A stretch of 11,923 nucleotides of DNA. Origin: Epulopiscium sp. Nele67-Bin004 (lineage in GTDB: Bacteria > Bacillota_A > Clostridia > Lachnospirales > Cellulosilyticaceae). The position numbers and the translations under genes were made by a program. Where the stretch lies: NCBI GenBank assembly GCA_002007315.1, contig LNZQ01000192.1, positions 1-11,923 of the forward strand, written 5' to 3'. The notes under the pieces were generated by a model that saw only the letters and a program-made list of their open reading frames with translations, searched no databases and was not told the DNA's origin. Positions 6,925 through 11,923 of this stretch are shown in pieces; the first letter of the stretch is position 1, and the number at the start of each line of letters is the position of its first letter.

Positions 6925-7573
6925 ATAAATTATTTACTTCAAGTTGAGTTTCACATTCTCTCCTTATGAAAGCGACAAACTCATCTGGGTTTGTATATCC
7001 CCTATCCAAACTTTCTATATATTGATCTTGTAACATATGTGGAATTATAACTGGCAAATACCCATCTTGCATCAAACTCATATTCATGAGTAACCTTGCT
7101 ATTCTGCTGTTGCCATCAACAAACGGATGTATAAACATAAATTTTAGATGCAACAACGATGCAAATTCAATCGGATGATAGCTATCTCGGTTCTGTATAA
7201 TCCAAATACATAAATCATTCATGTCATTAAAAATGTTTTTTGCATCAGTTGGTTTATATTGCGAGCCAACAATAATTTTGTCGGTGTTGCGATATACACC
7301 AGCCTGATTTTCTTCAATATTATAATAAAACAACTTGTGTAGATGTTTTATGTTGTCTTCTGTAATTTGTCTGGAGTCTAAAAGCGTTGTCATATATTCA
7401 TACGCCCTAGCGTGCCCCAAAGTTTCATATGTTTCTCTTAATGTTTTGTGTCCAACGGTTATCCCGTCAATAAGTAGTGTCTTAGTTTCAATTTCGGTTA
7501 AAGAATTTCCCTCTAAAGCGTTAGAAGAATAAGTAAGTGCAATTTTGTAAAAGTCTTTAAGTTGTTTATGCAT
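6923..7573 (-). CDS. Fic-domain protein (predicted AMP-transferase or related) with N-terminal inhibitory motif
   Basis: Fic proteins transfer AMP or another nucleotide moiety from a nucleotide cofactor to a hydroxyl side chain of a target protein. The 216-aa protein (numbered from ATG 7573) has the catalytic loop HPFVDGNSRIAR at 149-160: H149 as general base, D153 for metal, N155, R157 and R160. The third position of the usual GNG is Ser. An inhibitory helix motif SNALEGN (17-23) matches (S/T)xxxE(G/N), with E21 as the predicted gate, so activity should be self-limited. The flap hairpin is around GVYRNTDKIIVGSQYKP (92-108). Start choice: GAGG lies 8 nt before ATG 7573. A GTG at 7582 and an ATG at 7579 are in frame but too close to it. 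No membrane segment, signal peptide or antitoxin gene is seen beside it. Confidence 0.9.
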   Translation of the reverse strand: MHKQLKDFYKIALTYSSNALEGNSLTEIETKTLLIDGITVGHKTLRETYETLGHARAYEYMTTLLDSRQITEDNIKHLHKLFYYNIEENQAGVYRNTDKIIVGSQYKPTDAKNIFNDMNDLCIWIIQNRDSYHPIEFASLLHLKFMFIHPFVDGNSRIARLLMNMSLMQDGYLPVIIPHMLQDQYIESLDRGYTNPDEFVAFIRRECETQLEVNNL

Positions 7574-7592
7574 ATTCATCACCTCACCTATT

Positions 7593-7598
7593 ATTATA
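7593..7598 (-). promoter_or_regulatory. -10 box of the Fic gene promoter
   Basis: On the minus strand a perfect TATAAT (7598-7593) lies about 20 bases before the ATG at 7573. A poor -35 (TAGAAA, 17-bp spacer) precedes it. The leader would be only about 13 nt and includes the GGTGAGG ribosome binding site. Confidence 0.5.
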
Positions 7599-7637
7599 CA
7601 CTATTTGGGAAAAAATTTCTACAAAAATAAATTAGTA

Positions 7638-7646
7638 TGGTATAAT
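7638..7646 (+). promoter_or_regulatory. Extended -10 promoter of the S41 protease operon
   Basis: TGGTATAAT (7638-7646) is a perfect extended -10 element. A TCTACA hexamer 17 bases upstream is a 4/6 match to TTGACA. The leader of about 40 nt ends in AAGGAGG (7683-7689), 5 nt before the ATG at 7695. It is divergent from the Fic promoter; the two -10 boxes are 42 bp apart, so the promoters may influence each other. Confidence 0.65.
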
Positions 7647-7694
7647 GGAACATAGGCAAAATATTAAGATAGATTATTATTTAAGGAGGAAACT

Positions 7695-8897
7695 ATGAAG
7701 ATGTTTGCAAAAATTGTAGCTGGTTTGGCTGGAGTAGTGCTTGGGGGGTCTGTTGCTTTTGGGGCAATAACTAACCTGATGTATGAAGACAGCAAATACG
7801 ATAAAAATAAAATATTTACACTTGAACAAGTTGTTGGGTGGCAATACTTTTTTGACGAAACAGATTACAATGACAGAATTGAAGGACTGTACCGTGGCTA
7901 CGTGTCGGCACTTGGCAATTCGGACACAAGATATTTGACAGAAGAAGAAGCCGAAGTTTGGATTGCAGGTGACAACGGCAAATATGTAGGTGTCGGTATA
8001 AAATTTACGTGGGGCGTAACAAGCCAATATTTAGTTGTGACGCAAGTTATTGAAGGCTCACCCGCTGATATTATGGGAATATCTGTTGGTGATAGAATTA
8101 CCCAAATTGATGGGATTTATGCAATGATGAGCAACGAGGACAAAATTTATGACAAACTTTCTTATAGTGGTGACGACATAGTGACATACACTATTTTGAA
8201 AATGTCTGGTATTGACGAGGGGCAAACGCTTGATAAACCGCTATGGGTTGAAGAACTTGACAGCGAAATATGTACAACGATGGTGCTTGAAGATGAAATT
8301 GGCTATATCAAGCTTAACAACTTAAAGAAAGGTGCAACTGATATAATTGTTGATGGTATCGCAAGTATGGAAGGGGTATCGGGTTGGATTATTGACCTTA
8401 GATATGTTAGTGATGCAGATTTAGATGAAGTTTTAGAATTTACAGACATACTAACAGATACTGGCGAAATGTTTTATTCTGTGGACAGAAAAGGCGAAAC
8501 AACATATTACAATTCGGTTAGCCAGAAAACGGACGAAGACATAGTGTTGCTTGTAAATTCTAGCACTTCGGGGATTGTTGAGGCACTTGTTGCAGCCGTA
8601 AAGCAAGACGATTATATCACGATTGTTGGGACGCAAACAGCAGGTTCGGCAAGCATTCAAGATTTTGTGCGACTTGAAGACGGTAGTGCACTACTAATAT
8701 CGACGCAACATTTATTTTTGCCAGATGACACTCCGATTGGAACAAGTCCTATTGAGGCAGAAGTGTATGTTGATTTGGATATAGATTATACGCTTAAACT
8801 TGTAACGGAAGGTGTGAGTGACCTTGAACTTGACAACCAACTTCAAACTGCTCTACAACTTGTACTACAAAATTCAAAAGTAAGTGATAATAATTAG
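7695..8897 (+). CDS. Catalytically dead PDZ-S41 peptidase paralogue (pseudoprotease)
   Basis: This 400-aa protein has the fold layout of carboxy-terminal processing proteases: an N-terminal membrane anchor or signal (5-26), a helical segment with GLYRGYVSALG (64-74), a PDZ domain at about 92-170 (GVGIKF, EGSPADIMGISVGDRITQID) and an S41 domain at about 198-368. In the active paralogue next door the nucleophile is S287 in SASASE and the base is K312 in YGKG, 25 residues apart as in Prc and CtpB. The aligned residues here are G293 (NSSTSGIVE) and S318 (TAGSAS), so both catalytic residues are lost, while the following Gln (Q322) remains. The DLRDNPGG strand motif has also decayed to DLRYVSDAD. 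The frame is intact, with a strong ribosome binding site and promoter, so it is probably a kept protein such as an adaptor or decoy. Confidence 0.85.
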   Translation: MKMFAKIVAGLAGVVLGGSVAFGAITNLMYEDSKYDKNKIFTLEQVVGWQYFFDETDYNDRIEGLYRGYVSALGNSDTRYLTEEEAEVWIAGDNGKYVGVGIKFTWGVTSQYLVVTQVIEGSPADIMGISVGDRITQIDGIYAMMSNEDKIYDKLSYSGDDIVTYTILKMSGIDEGQTLDKPLWVEELDSEICTTMVLEDEIGYIKLNNLKKGATDIIVDGIASMEGVSGWIIDLRYVSDADLDEVLEFTDILTDTGEMFYSVDRKGETTYYNSVSQKTDEDIVLLVNSSTSGIVEALVAAVKQDDYITIVGTQTAGSASIQDFVRLEDGSALLISTQHLFLPDDTPIGTSPIEAEVYVDLDIDYTLKLVTEGVSDLELDNQLQTALQLVLQNSKVSDNN

Positions 8898-8928
8898 GTG
8901 GACAACGTAATATATTAAGGAGGACAAG

Positions 8929-10086
8929 ATGAAAAATTCTTTAAAATTTGGTTTGGTTGGATTTGTGTCGGCGGTTGTTGTTGTGTTTGGAGTTGATGCA
9001 TTTATTGGTACAGATGAAGTTATAGAAAAGAAACTTGACACTATACAAAATACGCTTGAGCAATATTATGTTAACGAACTAAACTCATACGACATGGAAC
9101 AAGGTATATATAGAGGGTATGTTGCAGGAATTGGAGAAACGTATACAGCGTATATGACGGCTAAAGAATTTAGCTCGTTTATGGAAAGTGCAAGTGGTGT
9201 GTATGCAGGTATCGGAGTACAAATGACGATAGATAAAACTGACAATAGCATTTCGATAACAGAAGTTTTTGAAGGCTCACCAGCACAAAAAGCAGGAATT
9301 TTGGCTAAAGATAAAATTGTTGGAGCAGATGGAACGCCGCTTACTGGTGATGATTTTAGTTTAGCACCAGAGCTAATTAAAGGTAAGGAAGGAACAGACG
9401 TTATCGTAAGCATTTATAGACCGTCTGAAAATGAAACGTATGACTTCACGATTACACGTGAAAATGTAGTTTATCCGTCTGTTGACTACGATATGTTGCC
9501 AAACAATATTGGTTATGTGGAGCTTAGAAGTTTTGAAGAACTTACGTATTCACAAATGGTGTCGGCACTTGATGACCTTGACAGTCAAGGAATGAGAGGG
9601 CTTATCCTTGACCTTAGAGACAACCCAGGGGGGCTTTTAAATTCGGCAGAAGTTATAGTTGATGAATTTATATCGTCAGGAACTATCGTTTCGGTAAAAG
9701 ACAATTCGGGAGATATCAAGACAACTACGGCGACGTCGGATTATAACGACATACCAATGGTGATACTTGTAAACGAACAAAGTGCGAGTGCATCAGAAGT
9801 TGTTTCGGGGGCACTAAAAGACCACGGACGTGCAACTCTAGTTGGAACTAGAACGTATGGCAAAGGTATAGTTCAAACTATTTTGCCACTAACAGATGGT
9901 TCGGCAATAAAGCTTACAACGGCAGAGTATTACACGCCATCAAATATATGTATCCAAGGTATTGGTATTGAGCCAGACCATTTTATTGAGATGCCTATAG
10001 ATTTAATGTTTGTGGCAAATTTGACGTATGAGGAAGATGTGCAACTACAAAAAGCAATTGAAGTGTTAGAACTAGAACTCCAATAA
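8929..10086 (+). CDS. Carboxy-terminal processing protease, PDZ-S41 family (CtpA/CtpB type)
   Basis: Membrane-anchored serine protease acting outside the membrane, 385 aa, the usual length. It has an N-terminal hydrophobic anchor (7-26), a PDZ domain at about 84-165 (GIGVQMT, EGSPAQKAGILAKDKIVGAD) and an S41 domain at about 190-355. The catalytic dyad is intact: S287 in NEQSASASEVV and K312 in YGKGIVQT, with Q316. The strand motif LILDLRDNPGG (225-235) is canonical. Relatives trim C-terminal tails of envelope proteins, degrade peptidoglycan-enzyme regulators or, for CtpB, activate sporulation signalling. It starts at ATG 8929 after AAGGAGG, 31 nt from the pseudoprotease, with which it shares the N-terminal YRGYV motif and PDZ layout, pointing to a tandem duplication. 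I leave the symbol open because ctpA and ctpB cannot be separated here. Confidence 0.93.
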   Translation: MKNSLKFGLVGFVSAVVVVFGVDAFIGTDEVIEKKLDTIQNTLEQYYVNELNSYDMEQGIYRGYVAGIGETYTAYMTAKEFSSFMESASGVYAGIGVQMTIDKTDNSISITEVFEGSPAQKAGILAKDKIVGADGTPLTGDDFSLAPELIKGKEGTDVIVSIYRPSENETYDFTITRENVVYPSVDYDMLPNNIGYVELRSFEELTYSQMVSALDDLDSQGMRGLILDLRDNPGGLLNSAEVIVDEFISSGTIVSVKDNSGDIKTTTATSDYNDIPMVILVNEQSASASEVVSGALKDHGRATLVGTRTYGKGIVQTILPLTDGSAIKLTTAEYYTPSNICIQGIGIEPDHFIEMPIDLMFVANLTYEEDVQLQKAIEVLELELQ

Positions 10087-10098
10087 AGGGGGTAGTCG

Positions 10099-10902
10099 AT
10101 GTTATATGAGCTGGCGATGAGTATAGTTACAAATTTATATTATGTTGTATTTGATGTGGTATTTTTGGTGATAGCTATACTTGTTGTTTTCATATACAAA
10201 AGAGAAAATGATAAATGGGAAATGACGGGAATAAAAGACGTTGTACGTGGGACGTTGTTGGGTGTTGTGTTAAGTAGTATTATGTCGGTAAGTGGAATAA
10301 CTATACCTCTCACAGTGGGTATGATGTTTTTGATACCGCTGACAGTGCTACTAACAAGCGTCAACCCTAAATGGGGCTGTTTTGCATATGTGATACCGTT
10401 TGCTTACATTATAAATCAAGTGTTTGAGGTGTTTGGATACAATGTGGAGATGTTTAAGTTTCCGTATCCACACTTTATAACGTTAATAGGATTTTTGCAT
10501 TTAGTGGAAGGTATCCTTGTTATGTTGTGGGGGCATGAAAACACGGTGGAAGTTCCTATTTATGATGGACGAGGTATCATTAAAGGGCAGTTGATGAAAA
10601 AGTTTTGGCCTGTGCCACTTGTAATTTTTACGGGGGCAACAGGGGCCGTTGTACCATTGTATGCTGTTCTTGGATACATAGATGTAGCAAAGCATTTTGC
10701 GCCAAAAGAGAAAGCACAGCGTATGGGAAGTATAATTTTTGTATATGGATTAGCTCTTTCTTGGACACTACAGCATCCAATGACACAGATTTTGCACAAT
10801 ACAGAAGCTCAGAAATCAGCCAGAAACTCAAACAGTGCCACAGGTATTGACGGTTGTGGTTGTGTGAGGCCATTGTGTGCAGTGTTGCGAATCAGTTATT
10901 GA
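10099..10902 (+). CDS. MinJ/PDZ-type polytopic membrane protein, C-terminus replaced by foreign sequence
   Basis: Only residues 1 to about 220 (to roughly 10,758) look authentic. They give multiple membrane segments (about 13-33, 49-67, 69-88, 93-110, 126-145, 170-193, and one starting near 210) and the motifs LHLVEGILV (133-141), VPIYDGRGIIKGQLMKKFWPVP (split around 152-173) and VVPLYAVLGYIDV (184-196). These recall, from memory, the N-terminal membrane part of clostridial PDZ/MinJ-like proteins encoded directly after ctpA. Those proteins are longer and end in a PDZ domain, which is missing here. The last 47 residues (SWTLQHPMTQ onward) are polar, read through non-bacterial DNA and should not be trusted. 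It starts at ATG 10099, 12 nt after the protease stop, with an AAAGGGGG ribosome binding site. MinJ links division-site proteins to the membrane in Bacillus; the role here is inference. Confidence 0.65.
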   Translation: MLYELAMSIVTNLYYVVFDVVFLVIAILVVFIYKRENDKWEMTGIKDVVRGTLLGVVLSSIMSVSGITIPLTVGMMFLIPLTVLLTSVNPKWGCFAYVIPFAYIINQVFEVFGYNVEMFKFPYPHFITLIGFLHLVEGILVMLWGHENTVEVPIYDGRGIIKGQLMKKFWPVPLVIFTGATGAVVPLYAVLGYIDVAKHFAPKEKAQRMGSIIFVYGLALSWTLQHPMTQILHNTEAQKSARNSNSATGIDGCGCVRPLCAVLRISY

Positions 10903-11333
10903 CAGCTTCATGGCAGTTTTGGTCTTTAAGGATCAATGTTTTTTTAATCTCAGAGATATTTCATCCACTCAATTAGCCAAATGCCAGCCTGGGGGTTTTG
11001 TTTGTGTGTAAGCTCTTTCTCAATTGAATTTTCAAAGATTTTTCTATCTACAGTGGCCGCTTCATTCAGATTCACCTTTACAGTCTGCATTTTCTTTCAG
11101 TTCAGAAGCTCCAGCACATTTCCAACTTTTTAGATCCAATTTTTAGATTGATGGCTGGAGTAAATCAACTCTTTCAGGCCTTACTAAGACAGGAATATGT
11201 ATTATGAAATTAACTTTTTGATTAACATTCCAAGAGGGTAGGCTGAGTGAGAATAATCTGGGGCCAAAACTGTTTTCACTTGAGCAGAACAGAGTTCAGT
11301 CGTAGTCTTGCAAGCAGATAGGGCCAGCCGCAC

Positions 11334-11354
11334 TTTGACGTGTCTGACGTCAAA
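11334..11354. repeat. Inverted repeat containing a CRE palindrome
   Basis: TTTGACGT (11334-11341) and ACGTCAAA (11347-11354) are perfect inverted copies around GTCTG. The right copy includes TGACGTCA (11345-11352), the consensus cAMP-response element of animals. It lies in the probable host segment. Confidence 0.5.
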
Positions 11355-11605
11355 TGCGTCGAAGCGCGGGTGGATTTCCAAAGAACAACCCAGGAAGAGA
11401 GACAAAGAGGGATTTTTGATTTTTTGGTCTTACATGTTTCTAGTTCTTGGTGGATCGACCTCCAAATAGGGTCTAAGATACAAAAACATTCACTTACACT
11501 TTAAGTTACCCATCCATTCCACATTTTAAAATAAAGATCCGGGATGTCTAGCAGGGGTTCAACAGTGACAGGGAAGTGATAAATAGAAATTATCCAAGTT
11601 GAATT

Positions 11606-11649
11606 CTTTAAAACTTTAAAACTTTCTTTAAATCTTTAAAACTTTTACT
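11606..11649 (+). repeat. Short CTTTAAAA repeat tract
   Basis: CTTTAAAA occurs twice head to tail at 11606-11621 and again at 11634-11641, with degenerate units between and after. This is low-complexity DNA, typical of vertebrate intergenic sequence. Confidence 0.5.
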
Positions 11650-11668
11650 TATTTAGTCGTATATATGA

Positions 11669-11710
11669 TTTTAAATTGCTATTTTTTGCCTTTTAAAATT
11701 GCTATTTTTT
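11669..11710 (+). repeat. Two direct copies of TTTTAAATTGCTATTTTTT
   Basis: Copy one is 11669-11687 and copy two 11691-11710, identical except for one extra A in the second, separated by GCC. No function is apparent. Confidence 0.55.
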
Positions 11711-11732
11711 CTGATCTCTTTATCTTAAATCT

Positions 11733-11778
11733 GTGGATACTGCTGGAAAATATGAATTTCCCTCAGGATGAATAGTTA
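11733..11778 (+). mobile_element. Probable decayed 3' tail of a teleost non-LTR retroelement
   Basis: The stretch ACTGCTGGAAAATATGAATT followed by TCCCTCAGGATGAATA resembles, from memory, the ...CTGGAAA..TGAATTTCCC(T/C)CAGGGATGAATAAAGT ends that are abundant in fish genomes. The usual (ATCT)n run after it is absent or eroded. The identification is by resemblance only. Confidence 0.35.
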
Positions 11779-11805
11779 TTTTGAGTAACCAATTGTCATA
11801 TTGAG

Positions 11806-11841
11806 ACTAGCTATTTAATTCTTTTAGAATAAATAGCTAGT
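11806..11841. repeat. Near-perfect 16-bp hairpin
   Basis: ACTAGCTATTTAATTCT (11806-11822) and AGAATAAATAGCTAGT (11826-11841) pair completely apart from one bulged A, with loop TTT. There is no T-run on either side, so it is not a standard terminator. It overlaps the last codons of a minus-strand open frame. Confidence 0.6.
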
Positions 11842-11921
11842 GTATCTATAAGATTAGAACGTTCCTCGGGTAAAGCCACTATTGTAAGTTTCAATTGAGC
11901 AGTTTGTTCAATTATTTCGAA
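11811..11921 (-). CDS. Possible 3' end of a minus-strand gene running in from beyond the window
   Basis: A minus-strand frame is open from the window edge to a TAG at 11813-11811. It encodes at least 36 residues including QLKLTIVALPEERSNLIDTL and ending SKRIK. The composition looks protein-like, with charged and aliphatic residues alternating. A chance frame of this length is quite possible in AT-rich DNA, and no family is recognised. If real, it would mean that coding DNA resumes at the right edge. Confidence 0.2.
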   Translation of the reverse strand, partial: FEIIEQTAQLKLTIVALPEERSNLIDTLAIYSKRIK

Positions 11922-11923
11922 AT

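Larger units (their letters stand above)
10759..11923. other. Non-bacterial (probably fish host) sequence joined to the bacterial operon
   Basis: Coding character stops abruptly near 10,759 in the middle of a membrane protein. The remaining ~1.16 kb has no ribosome binding sites, no credible long gene, a locally much higher GC (for example around 11,290-11,370), a CRE palindrome TGACGTCA (11345-11352), low-complexity CTTTAAAA repeats and a stretch resembling teleost retroelement tails (about 11733-11778). This points to vertebrate DNA, most simply an assembly or ligation chimera with host DNA. The exact join cannot be fixed by eye; 10,750-10,800 is the plausible range. Confidence 0.65.

Noticed and set aside
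6923..7582. Fic gene as a Fic/FicA or Doc-type toxin-antitoxin pair
   Set aside because: No small antitoxin ORF is found on either side. The inhibitory motif is inside the same protein, so a two-gene toxin-antitoxin system is not supported.
10605..10873. Overlapping short ORFs on both strands across the end of the MinJ-like gene
   Set aside because: They are alternative frames of the membrane-protein gene and of the foreign read-through, with no start signals of their own.
11202..11405. Minus-strand 67-codon ORF in the right segment
   Set aside because: There is no ribosome binding site, no recognisable domain, and it lies in sequence with other eukaryotic signs; its length is within chance for that composition.
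1..11923. CRISPR array, tRNA, rRNA or insertion-sequence transposase
   Set aside because: I looked for regularly spaced repeats, the TTCGAAT-type T-arm with a CCA end, rRNA-like blocks and DDE-transposase motifs, and saw none.

Overview
The window looks like chromosomal DNA of a low-GC Gram-positive bacterium, most likely a gut-type Clostridia (Lachnospirales-like). The evidence is AT-rich coding DNA, strong AAGGAGG-type ribosome binding sites, TATAAT promoters with an extended -10, short intergenic gaps, and a carboxy-terminal-processing protease followed by a multi-spanning MinJ/PDZ-type membrane protein, an order familiar from clostridia. The last ~1.16 kb (from about 10,759) does not look bacterial. 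It has no credible long gene, is visibly less AT-rich at first, contains a CRE palindrome (TGACGTCA) and carries a stretch resembling the 3' tail of teleost retroelements. A fish-gut bacterium assembled together with host DNA would explain this, and a surgeonfish symbiont of the Epulopiscium group is one possibility. That identification is inference.

Region 1 (1-1429): a 5'-incomplete HTH regulator with a helical TPR-like C-terminal half. On the opposite strand, overlapping its 3' end, lies an unreported-looking 46-codon ORF encoding a signal-peptide-like peptide (1048-1188). This is the layout of a peptide-pheromone receptor/peptide pair. Two RNA-type hairpins (1258-1313 and 1345-1375) follow, with G-U wobbles as their only imperfections.

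Region 2 (1430-3436): a bacitracin/lantibiotic-resistance-like ABC ATPase and its six-TM ABC-2 permease, then what looks like a frameshifted, truncated remnant of a CPBP-type membrane protein, closed by a strong terminator. A TTGTAT-17-TATAAT promoter overlaps that terminator.

Region 3 (3437-6924): two adjacent full-length TMD-NBD ABC exporter half-transporters that should form a heterodimer, ending at a bidirectional terminator.

Region 4 (6923-7694): a minus-strand Fic-domain protein with an N-terminal inhibitory motif and a GNS variant of the catalytic motif, divergently transcribed from region 5 across about 110 bp with a clear promoter for each direction.

Region 5 (7695-10758): an operon with a PDZ-S41 protein whose catalytic Ser and Lys are both replaced (a pseudoprotease), its intact paralogue of the CtpA/CtpB type, and the N-terminal membrane part of a MinJ/PDZ-like protein that is cut off by the foreign sequence. 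Together these suggest a membrane-tethered proteolysis module with a built-in dead partner.

The two observations most worth following are the regulator/antisense-peptide pair next to two ABC transport systems, and the catalytically dead S41 paralogue in tandem with an active one.
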